Below, piece after piece: positions 50,051 through 59,632 of a stretch of 64,000 nucleotides of DNA. The translations under genes and the position numbers were made by a program. The stretch lies in the NCBI GenBank assembly GCA_964535575.1, contig CAZHTC010000005.1:1-64000 (forward strand). Reading direction: 5' to 3'. The notes under the pieces were generated by a model, which was not told where the DNA came from, did not search any database, and saw only the letters and a program-made list of their open reading frames with translations. Position 1 is the stretch's first letter, and the number at the start of each line of letters is the position of its first letter. The DNA comes from JAGPCK01 sp964535575. GTDB lineage: Bacteria > Bacteroidota > Bacteroidia > UKL13-3.

Positions 50051-52153
50051 TTACGAAATTCTCGACCACAATTTAGAGTGACGCTGTTGTTTGCTCAGCC
50101 ATAATTTTACAGGAAGATTTTCGGGTTGCGAAAAACCGGCATCTTCACCCAGTAACAGCGAAGCACTATTGCGGGCTCTTTGTAAAATCTGATCATCCGT
50201 TTTTAAATCGGCCAGTTTTAAATCAAGTAAACCGCTTTGTTGGGTACCCTCTAAATCTCCGGGGCCGCGCAATTTTAAATCAACTTCTGAGATATAAAAT
50301 CCATCATTGCTTTGCTCCATTGTTCTTAACCTGGTTTTAGCTTCATTGCCTAATTTATTTCCAGTCATTAAAATGCAATAACTTTGTTCAGCACCACGGC
50401 CCACACGCCCCCGCAACTGGTGAAGTTGAGATAGTCCAAAACGCTCGGCACTTTCAATAATCATAACCGATGCATTTGGAACATTTACTCCAACTTCAAT
50501 TACGGTGGTGGCAACCATTATATTGGTTTCTCCTTTTACAAAACGGGCCATCTCAAAATCCTTATCAGTCGGTTTCATTTTTCCATGCACCATGCTCACT
50601 TTATATTGCGGCAATGGAAAGGCCCGCGATATACTTTCAAATCCGTCCTGCAAGTTCATGTAATCCATTTTTTCGCTTTCGGCAATTAACGGATACACAA
50701 TGTAAATCTGCCTTCCTTTACTCAGTTCCTGTTTCATAAATTCAAACACGGCAAGCCTTCCGCTTTCATACCGGTGTACGGTTTTTATCGGTTTTCTTCC
50801 TGCCGGAAGCTCATCAATTACCGATACATCCAAATCTCCGTAAACTGTCATGGCTAAAGTGCGCGGTATTGGAGTTGCAGTCATAACCAAAACATGTGGA
50901 GGTTTTTCGTTTTTTTGCCATAGCCTGGATCGCTGTTCTACCCCAAACCGATGTTGCTCATCAATGATAACAAGGCCAAGATTTTTATATTGAACAGCAT
51001 TTTCAATAAGGGCATGCGTACCGATAAGAATATTTAAGGAGCCCGATTCAAGATCCAGTAATATTTTTTTCCGGTCTTTAGCTGATGTATTCCCGGTGAG
51101 CAGTTGGATGGAAACGGGCAGTCCGTTTACTAATTCTTTCAGATTCTGGAAGTGTTGTTGAGCTAAAATTTCTGTCGGGGCCATTAAGGTTGCCTGATAG
51201 TTATTATCAATGGAAATTAGCATGCATAGAAGGGCAACAATGGTTTTGCCGCTGCCTACATCTCCCTGCAATAAGCGGTTCATTTGAATACCGCTTTTCA
51301 TATCTCCTCTTATTTCACGTATTACTCTTTTTTGCGCTTCAGTAAGAGTAAATGGCAAATGTTTTTCATAAAAGGTGTTGAACAACTCTCCTATATGTCC
51401 GAAACTTATTCCATTGTGAAGTTTTCCACGCTGAACTTTGTATCGGAGGATTCGGATCTGAAGAAAAAATAATTCTTCAAATTTCAGTCGTTCGGTAGCC
51501 TGCATCAACTCATCTGCACTGCCCGGAAAATGGATTGAATGTATAGCTTTTCCTCTGGCTAACATATTTTCTTTACTGATGAGGTTATCGGGTAAGTTTT
51601 CGGGAATTATCAGCCTTTCGTCTTTTAAAAGGGTATGCAAAAGTTTAAGTATTGCCTTGCTTTCAAAATTGCGTTGTTTCATTTTTTCAGTTGTGTTGTA
51701 CATGGGCATGAGGGCCGAAAGCATTTTAATGTTTTCCTCATTATACAAATCAACTGACGGGTGTACCATATTAAGCTTGCCGTTGAAAATAGAAGGCTTG
51801 CCAAACAAGATATATTCGGTTTGGGGTTTAATCATTTCTTTTACCCATTTTACACCCTGAAACCATATAATCTCCAAATGGCCTGTTCCATCGGTGAAGT
51901 TGCCTGCCAAACGTTGTCCTCGCTTTAATTTTTCGCTTCTGAAATCGGTAAATTTTCCGCGTAGCTGTATATATGGTAAATCATCCTGCAGTTCCGATAT
52001 CTTGTAAAAACGGGTTCGGTCTATATGGCGGTACGGATAGAAATAGAGGAGGTCTTCAAAAGTGAAAATGTTTAATTCTTTCTTGAGTAAATCAGCACGG
52101 GCCTGACCAACCCCTTTTAAAAATTCAATTGGTGTTTGAAGAAAATCACTCAC
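50051..52153 (-). CDS. recG: ATP-dependent DNA helicase RecG
   Basis: 700 residues, full length. N-terminal wedge domain (FTDGTGHLEIIWFQGVKWV), helicase motif I LLQGDVGSGKTIVAL (~residue 296), motif II VIIDEQHRFGVEQR (~397), LVMTATPIPRTLAMTVYGDL, VATTVIEVGVNVPNAS and QLRGRVGRG. RecG remodels stalled forks and branched DNA. A terminator at 52203-52238 separates it from the decayed gene upstream. Confidence 0.97.
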   Translation of the reverse strand: MSDFLQTPIEFLKGVGQARADLLKKELNIFTFEDLLYFYPYRHIDRTRFYKISELQDDLPYIQLRGKFTDFRSEKLKRGQRLAGNFTDGTGHLEIIWFQGVKWVKEMIKPQTEYILFGKPSIFNGKLNMVHPSVDLYNEENIKMLSALMPMYNTTEKMKQRNFESKAILKLLHTLLKDERLIIPENLPDNLISKENMLARGKAIHSIHFPGSADELMQATERLKFEELFFLQIRILRYKVQRGKLHNGISFGHIGELFNTFYEKHLPFTLTEAQKRVIREIRGDMKSGIQMNRLLQGDVGSGKTIVALLCMLISIDNNYQATLMAPTEILAQQHFQNLKELVNGLPVSIQLLTGNTSAKDRKKILLDLESGSLNILIGTHALIENAVQYKNLGLVIIDEQHRFGVEQRSRLWQKNEKPPHVLVMTATPIPRTLAMTVYGDLDVSVIDELPAGRKPIKTVHRYESGRLAVFEFMKQELSKGRQIYIVYPLIAESEKMDYMNLQDGFESISRAFPLPQYKVSMVHGKMKPTDKDFEMARFVKGETNIMVATTVIEVGVNVPNASVMIIESAERFGLSQLHQLRGRVGRGAEQSYCILMTGNKLGNEAKTRLRTMEQSNDGFYISEVDLKLRGPGDLEGTQQSGLLDLKLADLKTDDQILQRARNSASLLLGEDAGFSQPENLPVKLWLSKQQRHSKLWSRIS

Positions 52154-52202
52154 AAATGCAAAAGTGCACTAAAATGTATCAAAAATGAAATGGGTAAAAG
52201 TT

Positions 52203-52238
52203 AAAAGTCCTGAAAGATGTCAGCCCTCAAGGACTTTT
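52203..52238 (-). terminator. Hairpin between the caspase/LamG pseudogene and recG
   Basis: AAAAGTCC pairs with GGACTTTT, with inner bases partly pairing (TGA/TCA). It lies between the pseudogene end (52283) and the recG start (52153). Confidence 0.6.
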
Positions 52239-52282
52239 TTATGCGAGATGTGCAGTGAAAGTTCAGGTGCTGGCGGCAGCAA

Positions 52283-53056
52283 TTATTTCAGAACAAAAAT
52301 AAAATCCCCGCCCTCATCTCCGGTTTCTCTAATATCTCCAAATTGCGGAATCTGACCGTTGGGGCTATTATTAATAACCCCAGTTTTAAAACTGGCAAAA
52401 AGTTGTTCGGTACTCAGGTATTTTTCCGTATTCTCATTAAGTCTTTTTACAAGGTATTCAATAAACACGCTTTTGTCGGGCACCGTTTTCATGGCACCTG
52501 GTTTCGAAAAGTTCTGTTCATCTACCGAAAACTGCTCTACGGTTTTGTTGCCTGCGGCATCTTCAGCTATTACAACGAAAACATTTTTTGCAACCCGACC
52601 GGCAACGAAAAGTTACCATCAGCATTTATCTGAACGGGAATATTATTTACATTGACTTTTTTCAGATTCCCTCTTCGGTGATCTTACCCGACACAACGGT
52701 TTGAAGCGAGCGGTCTCGTTCGATAATTTTTAGACCTCGGGTAACCAATGGGGCGCTGATAGTTATTTTAGGAGCGGTAATATCTTTTATGTCTTCAAAC
52801 AGAAGTGCAATTTCAGGTTCAGATAATACACGGTTGTAATTTCTTAGTTCATCTTGCGAGCCTTCAAAGTATTTACTTTCATCCCAGCAAGAGGCTGCAC
52901 ATTGTTGTTAAGCCCCGATGAGTCCTTCGTATTCCCGTTTAATTGGTATTAAACCAATAACCCGTTTTTAATATCGGGCGGAGTTTGAGCCTTTAAATTA
53001 ACAGATGAGAGTGATAAATAGCAGGTGGCGAAATAAAGTAAAATGGTGTACTTCAT
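52283..53056 (-). pseudogene. Decayed exported LamG / caspase-like protein gene
   Basis: Fragments in different frames on the reverse strand. ATG 53056 starts a signal peptide (MKYTILLYFATCYLSLSSVN, then LKAQTPPDIKNG) and stops after 35 residues. Next comes a LamG end (FEGSQDELRNYNRVLSEPEI), then a beta-sandwich segment (APLVTRGLKIIERDRSL, NIPVQINADGNFSLPV, AEDAAGNKTVEQFSV) with at least two frameshifts. The last 69 codons (52283-52492) stay open and match the end of caspase-family (C14) proteins: INNSPNGQIPQFGDIRETGD and GGDFIFVLK. The catalytic His/Cys region of the caspase domain is missing, so it cannot be active. Confidence 0.75.
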
Positions 53057-53117
53057 AACGGTTGGGTTTAGGTTAATAAAATCTGGAACTACAGGAAATG
53101 ATTTTCATGAAACATGT

Positions 53118-53702
53118 TCATTTCAACTTCCAGTCCAAACTTTCAAGAAAGCGTTCCACATCCTTGTTAATGAATCTTACAACCGGGGCTACGGAATCGG
53201 GATTAGTAGCAACATTAAAGTATAACGAACCTCTTAAAAAGTGTTGGGTGCTATCGGTTATATAAAATTGTAAAGAACTGGCTGTTGATCCGGTGAGCTC
53301 GTAAACAATCCCGTATTTCCCCGGCTTATCAAGATAATTTTCTATTATCTCTTCGGCCTTTACGGTATGTTTAAACACTAATCGTCTGGAGTCCTCAATC
53401 ATTTTTATTAATTGATCCTGCGATTGTATATCGAGGTAACTAAGGTGAAGAGTAGCTTTTAACTCGGGGAAATAAAGGTTCAACCAGCAGGGATGAGGGC
53501 CATCGCTTCCCTTATAAGGTAATACTTTGGCATACACCGGGTATTGAAACGTGAATGGACAAAGGGAATCATAGGTGATATATGATTTTGAAGGAAACGC
53601 TATGCGGTTGTAACCTCTTGGTTTTGGAATAAATTCATCTCCGCACGAAACAAATACCCCGATTAATAAACTACTGACGAATGCTATAAAAAATCCCTTC
53701 AT
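53118..53702 (-). CDS. gldD: Gliding motility lipoprotein GldD
   Basis: 194 residues. A lipoprotein signal ends at LIGVFVSCGDE (Cys20). The GldD hallmark FIPKPRGYNRIAFP follows, then YITYDSLCPFTFQYPVYAKV and HLSYLDIQSQDQLIKMIEDS. GldD is needed for gliding and T9SS function in Flavobacterium. It starts 2 bases after the end of gldE, as in other Bacteroidota, and supports the T9SS cargo calls in this window. Confidence 0.94.
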   Translation of the reverse strand: MKGFFIAFVSSLLIGVFVSCGDEFIPKPRGYNRIAFPSKSYITYDSLCPFTFQYPVYAKVLPYKGSDGPHPCWLNLYFPELKATLHLSYLDIQSQDQLIKMIEDSRRLVFKHTVKAEEIIENYLDKPGKYGIVYELTGSTASSLQFYITDSTQHFLRGSLYFNVATNPDSVAPVVRFINKDVERFLESLDWKLK

Positions 53703-53704
53703 GG

Positions 53705-55063
53705 TTATCCTTCTAGCAATGGAGTTAATTCCACTTTCACCCGTTTTATTTTTCGTTTGTCAACCGATTCAATGGTAAACATAAAATGATTGTATTCTAT
53801 CTTTTGTTTTAGGTTCGGAATCTTACCGGTCATCTCCAGAATTAGTCCGCCTAAAGTGTCGGCATCTCCTCTGATATCATCAAAGCTATTGTCCTCAATT
53901 TCCATCAGGCGGCACATATCATTTAAAGAAATTTTGGCCTCAAATACATAAGTGCTTTCATCTAGTTTGGAGTAAAACAATTCATCTTCATCAAACTCGT
54001 CTTTTATCTCACCAAAAATTTCTTCCAGAATATCCTCCATGGTAACAATGCCGCTGGTTCCGCCAAACTCGTCAACAACTATGGCTAAATGCACGCGTTT
54101 ATTCTGAAACTCTTTCAGCAGGTCATCAATTTTTTTACTTTCCGGAACAAAATAAGGAGGTTTTATGAGTTTTTGCCAGGCTAAATCATTCACTTTACCT
54201 AAGTGAGGGAGTAAATCTTTAATGTACAAAACACCTACAATACGGTCAAAGTTTCCTTCAAAAATTGGGATTCTGGAGTAGCCCCATTCGTTGATTTCTT
54301 TTATAAGGGAAGATAAATCGGTTTTTTTATCATATGCCACCACATCCATACGGGGCTTCATAATTTCTTTTACACTAATATTCCCGAAATTTACTATACT
54401 CTTAAGTATTTCCTTCTCTTCTTCCGGAGCATCTTCTTCACTGGTAATATCAATGGCATGATTAAGTTCATCAATAGATAGCATATGCCCTTTTTTAGTG
54501 ATGCGCTTATCAATAATTGAGGTAGATTTTTCAAGGATAAAAACTAATGGGCTTAATACCTTGCTCAGTGTAAACATGGGTGAAGCGATAAGTTTAACCA
54601 TCTTCATGCTGTTTTGTACAGCATATATTTTAGGGAGCACTTCCCCAATCATCACAATTAAAAAGGTAACGATAACAACCTGAAAAATAAATCCGGCTAT
54701 AGGGTTAATGGAAAAATCGAACAGAATATTCATGATGAAGGAAGACAAAACTACAATACCCACATTCACGAAGTTTGTACCTATAAGAATGGTTGCCAAA
54801 AGTTTTTTGGGATGGGTCATTAAGAAAACGGTTGCTTTGGCAAAGCGACTGTCGTCTTCCCTCAGTTCATCAACGGTGGCGGGGCTTATGGAAAAGAATG
54901 CATTTTCTGAAGCAGAGAATACAGCTACGCAAGCAAGAAAAAATAATATAATGAGAATACTTATTAGTACACTCAACCAGTCGGATGCCGGAATATTCTG
55001 TTTTAAAACCGATAATGGTACGTAAAGTAGAGTTAAGAATGGGTTAGGAAGGGAACTTTCCAA
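53705..55063 (-). CDS. gldE: Gliding motility-associated protein GldE (CBS/DUF21)
   Basis: 452 residues. An N-terminal DUF21 region with about four membrane segments (LISILIILFFLACVAVFS, LLATILIGTNFVNVGIVVLS, IMIGEVLPKIYAVQNS) precedes a pair of CBS domains (IMKPRMDVVAYDKKTDLSSL, VHLAIVVDEFGGTSGIVTME) and a CorC/HlyC domain (DADTLGGLILEMTGKIP). The protein is of the hemolysin/CorC family; the gldE name rests on the adjoining gldD and ssb-mutY order. Confidence 0.93.
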   Translation of the reverse strand: MESSLPNPFLTLLYVPLSVLKQNIPASDWLSVLISILIILFFLACVAVFSASENAFFSISPATVDELREDDSRFAKATVFLMTHPKKLLATILIGTNFVNVGIVVLSSFIMNILFDFSINPIAGFIFQVVIVTFLIVMIGEVLPKIYAVQNSMKMVKLIASPMFTLSKVLSPLVFILEKSTSIIDKRITKKGHMLSIDELNHAIDITSEEDAPEEEKEILKSIVNFGNISVKEIMKPRMDVVAYDKKTDLSSLIKEINEWGYSRIPIFEGNFDRIVGVLYIKDLLPHLGKVNDLAWQKLIKPPYFVPESKKIDDLLKEFQNKRVHLAIVVDEFGGTSGIVTMEDILEEIFGEIKDEFDEDELFYSKLDESTYVFEAKISLNDMCRLMEIEDNSFDDIRGDADTLGGLILEMTGKIPNLKQKIEYNHFMFTIESVDKRKIKRVKVELTPLLEG

Positions 55064-55085
55064 AATTTACCTGATTAAGTTAAAT

Positions 55086-55523
55086 TTAAAATGGCAGATC
55101 ATCCGAACTGTCATTAGATAATGCGGGATTTGCTGAACTGAAATCACCAGTCGTTGTGTTGGCGGAAGATGGGTTTCCACCTGAATTTTCATCCCGTTTA
55201 CCCCCAACCAGAGTTAAATTGTCGGCAACAATTTCATTAATATATCTTTTATTCCCGTCTTTATCGTCCCAAGAGCGGGATCTTATTTTACCTTCTATAA
55301 AAACGGAACTTCCTTTGCGTAAATATTTTTCAGCAATATCGGCCAACCCTCTCCACACAACAATATTATGCCATTCGGTTTGTTCTACTTTGTTCCCGCT
55401 TTTGTCTTTATATGTTTCCGAGGTAGCTAGCGGAAATTTTACCACTTTTGCTCCGCCTTCTAAATTTCTTACTTCAGGGTCTTTTCCCAAATTCCCCAAC
55501 AAAATTACTTTATTCACTGACAT
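55086..55523 (-). CDS. ssb: Single-stranded DNA-binding protein
   Basis: 145 residues. OB-fold start MSVNKVILLGNLGKDPEVR, TEWHNIVVWRGLADIAEKYL and KGSSVFIEGKIRSRSWDDKD, a Ser/Asn/Gly-rich linker, and the acidic tip DDLPF that binds repair proteins. It is 22 bases upstream of gldE and 19 bases after mutY, an arrangement usual in this phylum. Confidence 0.97.
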   Translation of the reverse strand: MSVNKVILLGNLGKDPEVRNLEGGAKVVKFPLATSETYKDKSGNKVEQTEWHNIVVWRGLADIAEKYLRKGSSVFIEGKIRSRSWDDKDGNKRYINEIVADNLTLVGGKRDENSGGNPSSANTTTGDFSSANPALSNDSSDDLPF

Positions 55524-55542
55524 AGAGATTCAATACTAATTC

Positions 55543-56607
55543 TTAAACTAAATTAATTTTTTTCAAATATATATCCAAAATCCGAGGAACAGGGTACTCG
55601 GACAATCTCTCTTCAGAAACCCTGATAACCGATTTATCCGGTTTCAAATTCCCTTTTACAATTTCAATTTGCCAGAACCTGGCATAAATAATTTGATGGC
55701 TGAGGATGTGTTTTTTAGCTGAATGCCAATTTATTATTTTTACTTCGAGGTTTTGCACCCATTTCCTGAAATCAGGAAGTTCAAAAAGTTCTTCCGGGGT
55801 AGTTGGCTTTGGAGTTTCAATCAACGGAAATTCATAAAGACCTTGCCAAATGTCCTTAGCGCCCCTTTTTTTCAAAAAGGTATTTCCGTTTTTGGAGAAG
55901 TAGAAATAATTAAAATATCTGATTCTCTGTTTTGTTTTAGGAGTTTTAGCTGGTAGTTCGGCTATTTTATTTTTGGCAAACGCAAAACAAGCCGCAGAAA
56001 CCGGACAGGCAGCACAATCGGGTTTAGCCGGTTTACATAATGTAGCCCCAAATTCCATTATCGCCTGATTAAATTCAGCCGGATTTTTTTTATCCAGCAG
56101 TTCAAAGGCCGCTTCGGTAAAAAGTTTTCTGGCTGCCGAATTATTAACGGGTTCATAAATTCCTAAAAACCGGCTCAACACCCTGAACACATTCCCGTCA
56201 ACTACCGGAACAGCCTGATTAAAAGCGAAGGAAGCAATGGCAGCAGCTGTATATGGCCCAATTCCCTTTAGTAGTAAAAGCTCTTCATATTTTTTCGGAA
56301 ACTTTCCATTGTATAATTTAATTAATTGTTTTGCAGTATTTAACATATTCCTGGCCCTACTGTAATAACCAAGCCCCTGCCAGTGTTTAAGGATTTCATC
56401 TTCCTGGGCAAGGGCAAAATCGGCCAGGGTAGGATATGCCTTCGTATACCTTAAATAGTACGGAAGTCCTTGTTCAACACGTGTTTGCTGTAGAATAATT
56501 TCGGACAGCCATATTTTGTAAGGGTCGGTTGTTTCACGCCAAGGCAGGTTCCGTTTATTTTTGCGGTACCATCGTATAAGTTGGGTAGAGAAGCTCATGA
56601 ATTGCAC
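55543..56607 (-). CDS. mutY: A/G-specific adenine glycosylase
   Basis: 354 residues. Removes adenine mispaired with 8-oxoguanine. Catalytic Glu36 (WLSEIILQQTRV), helix-hairpin-helix LLKGIGPYTAAAIASFAF, catalytic Asp137 (VVDGNVFRV), and a [4Fe-4S] site with Cys191, 198, 201 and 207 (C-x6-C-x2-C-x5-C). A C-terminal NUDIX-like domain recognises 8-oxoG. ATG at codon 4 is an alternative start. It is divergent from the HU gene. Confidence 0.97.
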   Translation of the reverse strand: MQFMSFSTQLIRWYRKNKRNLPWRETTDPYKIWLSEIILQQTRVEQGLPYYLRYTKAYPTLADFALAQEDEILKHWQGLGYYSRARNMLNTAKQLIKLYNGKFPKKYEELLLLKGIGPYTAAAIASFAFNQAVPVVDGNVFRVLSRFLGIYEPVNNSAARKLFTEAAFELLDKKNPAEFNQAIMEFGATLCKPAKPDCAACPVSAACFAFAKNKIAELPAKTPKTKQRIRYFNYFYFSKNGNTFLKKRGAKDIWQGLYEFPLIETPKPTTPEELFELPDFRKWVQNLEVKIINWHSAKKHILSHQIIYARFWQIEIVKGNLKPDKSVIRVSEERLSEYPVPRILDIYLKKINLV

Positions 56608-56668
56608 AAAATTATTCCCAAATAATTTTGTTTCAAGCAGAAAAAGTTTTTTTAAATGGAAATTTAAC

Positions 56669-56676
56669 TAAATTTG
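56669..56676 (+). promoter_or_regulatory. -7 box (TAAATTTG) of the HU gene
   Basis: TAAATTTG fits TAnnTTTG exactly, 70 bases before the ATG at 56747. The -33 region is T-rich without a clear TTG. Confidence 0.5.
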
Positions 56677-56746
56677 CCGTCCCAAAAACTAATTAAAAAG
56701 TTTTTATTAAATAGTTGAATCATAAAAAATTAAAAGCTACAGAACA

Positions 56747-57070
56747 ATGACAAAAGCTGAAGTAATTGCAGAAATCTCTGCTAAAACAGGAGTTGAAAAA
56801 CTTGCCGCTCAAGAGTGTGTTGAAACTTTTTTTAAAGTGGTACGCAATTCAATGGTTGAAGGCAAAAACGTGTATTTCAGAGGTTTCGGAAGTTTCATCG
56901 TAAAGAAGAGAGCTAAAAAAATTGCCCGTAATATTTCAAAAAATACGGCAATGGTAATTGATGAGCATTGGATTCCTGCCTTCAAACCGGCTAAAACCTT
57001 TGTTGACAAAGTAAAAAAGAGCGAAACAGTTAAGACAATGGCTGCAAAAAAATCAGCCACTAAAGCTTAA
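56747..57070 (+). CDS. HU/IHF-family DNA-binding protein
   Basis: 107 residues. The HU fold: MTKAEVIAEISAKTGVEKLA, VRNSMVEGKNVYFRGFGSF and the DNA-binding arm around RAKKIARNISKNTAM, then FKPAKTFVDKV and a basic tail (TMAAKKSATKA) beyond the usual 90 residues. It bends DNA in the nucleoid. The same-strand order HU, TPR, COX24-type peptide and RNase G follows with short gaps. Confidence 0.95.
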   Translation: MTKAEVIAEISAKTGVEKLAAQECVETFFKVVRNSMVEGKNVYFRGFGSFIVKKRAKKIARNISKNTAMVIDEHWIPAFKPAKTFVDKVKKSETVKTMAAKKSATKA

Positions 57071-57090
57071 GGGTTTTTCGCACTTACCTG

Positions 57091-57915
57091 ATGAAGGGAA
57101 TAAAAGGCCCCCTGCTGTTAGGGATTATTATTCTTTCCTGCTGCTCTATACTTTTTGTAAAAGGGTATAAAAGTTCGGTAAAGACAATAGAAACCACACA
57201 GGCAACTGTGGTAGCTTTTGATGAGAAAGTTGCAGAGCAAAAGGTCATTAATTCTTTGCCAGAGGGTATAAAGAAACAAGTGAATTTACTTGAGGCGTCT
57301 GTAAAGTCGTCTTCGGGTAGCGCCTCTGCATATATTGCATTGGCCAATTTATATGACTCCCTGAAAGCATGGCCTGTTTCAGGGAGTTATTATTTCAAAG
57401 CTGCAATTGCAGCTCCTTCAGAAGCCAGCTGGCTTAATGCAGGAAAAGCGTACATACAGGCTGCAAGAAATGCAACAGACTCTGCCGAGGTGTTTTTTTG
57501 CATAGGCAAGGCAACTGAATCATTTGAAAAGGTTCTTTCTTTCAACGAAAGTAACCTCGATGCAAAAAATTCATTAGCACTTTGTTTAGCTCAAAATCCT
57601 TCTCAGATTATGTCGGCAGTAAAAATGCTCAGAGAGGTGCTAGCCGTTGATTCCAATAATGTTCAGGCTACATTTACCTTAGGTATGTTAGCCATCCAAT
57701 CGGGGCAAATGGATAAAGCTGCTGACCGTTTTGAGAAGCTTCGCAGACTGGAGCCTTATAATACGGAGTACTACTATTACCTGGCCGATATTTATAATCA
57801 GTTGGGCAGAAAAGAAAAAGCGGTGATGATGCTTGAAGAATGTAAAGCGCTTACCAAAGAACAAAAGGCCAAAAACAGAATTGACGATTTAATTAAAGAA
57901 ATTCAAAATAATTAG
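57091..57915 (+). CDS. Membrane-anchored TPR protein
   Basis: 274 residues. An N-terminal membrane segment (GPLLLGIIILSCCSILFVKG), then TPR-like units: SASAYIALANLYDSL, EASWLNAGKAYIQAA, ESNLDAKNSLALCLAQNPSQ, NNVQATFTLGMLAIQSGQMD and YNTEYYYYLADIYNQLGR. The bulk probably lies in the periplasm. It starts 20 bases after HU and ends 4 bases before the COX24-type peptide, so it is in their operon. Confidence 0.87.
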   Translation: MKGIKGPLLLGIIILSCCSILFVKGYKSSVKTIETTQATVVAFDEKVAEQKVINSLPEGIKKQVNLLEASVKSSSGSASAYIALANLYDSLKAWPVSGSYYFKAAIAAPSEASWLNAGKAYIQAARNATDSAEVFFCIGKATESFEKVLSFNESNLDAKNSLALCLAQNPSQIMSAVKMLREVLAVDSNNVQATFTLGMLAIQSGQMDKAADRFEKLRRLEPYNTEYYYYLADIYNQLGRKEKAVMMLEECKALTKEQKAKNRIDDLIKEIQNN

Positions 57916-57919
57916 AGCT

Positions 57920-58009
57920 ATGCCAAGCGGAAAGAAAAGAAAAAGACACAAAATTGCCACTCACAAACGCAAAAAAAGGTTAAGGAAAAACAGGCATAAG
58001 AAGAAGTAA
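57920..58009 (+). CDS. AURKAIP1/COX24-type small basic ribosomal protein
   Basis: 29 residues, MPSGKKRKRHKIATHKRKKR then LRKNRHKKK, ATG 57920 and TAA 58007-58009. The KKRKRHKIATHKRKKRLRKN core matches the AURKAIP1/COX24 domain, related to mitochondrial small-subunit protein mS38 and to short bacterial ribosomal proteins. It starts 4 bases after the TPR gene stop and 48 bases before RNase G. Confidence 0.85.
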   Translation: MPSGKKRKRHKIATHKRKKRLRKNRHKKK

Positions 58010-58057
58010 TCTCGTAGTGAGGTTACCTCTTACTTATTAACTTTTATATGAATCAGA

Positions 58058-59608
58058 GTGAGTAGTGAACTATTTGTTAGTTCCGACTCTTCGGGTGTGG
58101 TAATAGCCCTTACCGTAAACAAAAAACTTACTGAATTACATCAGGAAAAAAATTCCAATAATTTTTCGGTAGGTGATATTTACCTTGGGGTTGTAAATAA
58201 AATAATGCCCGGATTAAATGCCGCATTTATCAATGTGGGGCATGAGAGGGATGCTTTTTTGCATTACCTTGATTTGGGTCCGCAGATAAAATCTCTTATA
58301 AAATATTCTAGGCAGGTTCAAGGCGGGAGTATTAAAACCTCTGATTTAAGTAAATTTGAACCTGAAAAGGATATTGATAAAACAGGTAAAATAACTACCG
58401 TTCTTGGTAAGGAGAAACAGTTACTTGTTCAAATTGTAAAGGAACCAATCCAGTCAAAAGGCCCCAGATTAAGTTCGCAGATTTCATTAGCCGGCCGTTT
58501 TTTGGTGCTGGTGCCTTTTAGTAATTCAATTACGGTCTCTAAAAAAATAAAACGTAACGAAGAGCGGGTACGGCTGAAACAACTGTTTCAGGGTATTCGC
58601 GGAAATCAATTCGGGGTAATTGTGAGAACAGTGGCAGAAGGAGCAAACCTTGAAGATGTAGAGCGCGATTATTACGATTTGGTTGAGAAGTGGGAGAGCA
58701 TTTTTAAGCAATTGAAAAAAGCATCGCCTCCTCAAAAAATTCTTGGGGAAAGCGACCGCTTCATTTCCATGCTCAGAGATATGCTGAATGACGATTTCTC
58801 AGGCATTCATGTAAATGATCCATACGTTTTTCAGCAGGTAAAACTGTATATCAAAACCATTGCACCGCATCTCGAAAAGATAGTTAAACTGCATCATGGA
58901 AAAACTTCCATTTTTGAGCACTTTGGGTTAGAGAAACAAATTAAAACTGCATTTGGGAAGGAAGTGGGGCTTAGTGGCGGTTCTTACCTCATTATTGAGC
59001 ACACGGAGGCCATGCACGTAATTGATGTGAACAGTGGTGGCAAAACAGTAGTTGAAAAAAATCAGGAAGAAAATGCACTGAATGTAAATCTGGAGGCTGC
59101 GGATGAAATTGCCCGGCAACTGCGGTTACGCGATATGGGCGGTATTGTGGTAATCGACTTTATAGACCTGAAAAATGCAGGCAATCGCAGGCAGGTATAT
59201 GAACGTTTGAAAGAGGCTATGAAAAATGATAAGGCCAAACACAAAATTCTTCCTATGAGTCAATTTGGTCTGGTGCAAATAACCCGTCAGCGCGTTCGTC
59301 CAGAAACAAATGTGGTTACAACCGAGGTTTGTGCCATGTGTAACGGCACAGGCCAAAGTGCAGCCAGTATACTTCTGGTTGATGAGATTGAAAGGAATAT
59401 GGAGTACCTGTATGAAGAATTGAACATTAAGTCAATTACATTGCAAGTACACCCATACATAGAGTCTTACCTCAAAAAAGGCGTCAAATCAAAGCGCTTT
59501 AACTGGTTTCTCAAGTATGGAAAGTGGATAAAAATTAAGCCTGTTTCATCCTATTATTTGTCGGAGTATCATTTCTTTGATAAAAATAGCGAAGAGGTCA
59601 AACTCTGA
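58058..59608 (+). CDS. rng: Ribonuclease G/E family
   Basis: 516 residues from GTG 58058 (SSELFVSSDSSGVVIAL); a nearby ATG at 58048 is out of frame and stops at once. It has the S1 domain (VGDIYLGVVNKIMPGLNAAF), the catalytic region HVIDVNSGGKTV and GGIVVIDFIDL (the two Mg-binding Asp residues), QITRQRVRPE and the Zn-link CAMCNGTG. RNase G processes 16S rRNA 5' ends and degrades mRNA. Its size fits RNase G, not the long RNase E. Confidence 0.96.
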   Translation: MSSELFVSSDSSGVVIALTVNKKLTELHQEKNSNNFSVGDIYLGVVNKIMPGLNAAFINVGHERDAFLHYLDLGPQIKSLIKYSRQVQGGSIKTSDLSKFEPEKDIDKTGKITTVLGKEKQLLVQIVKEPIQSKGPRLSSQISLAGRFLVLVPFSNSITVSKKIKRNEERVRLKQLFQGIRGNQFGVIVRTVAEGANLEDVERDYYDLVEKWESIFKQLKKASPPQKILGESDRFISMLRDMLNDDFSGIHVNDPYVFQQVKLYIKTIAPHLEKIVKLHHGKTSIFEHFGLEKQIKTAFGKEVGLSGGSYLIIEHTEAMHVIDVNSGGKTVVEKNQEENALNVNLEAADEIARQLRLRDMGGIVVIDFIDLKNAGNRRQVYERLKEAMKNDKAKHKILPMSQFGLVQITRQRVRPETNVVTTEVCAMCNGTGQSAASILLVDEIERNMEYLYEELNIKSITLQVHPYIESYLKKGVKSKRFNWFLKYGKWIKIKPVSSYYLSEYHFFDKNSEEVKL

Positions 59609-59632
59609 GCCTCTTATTAATTAAATGATTTT

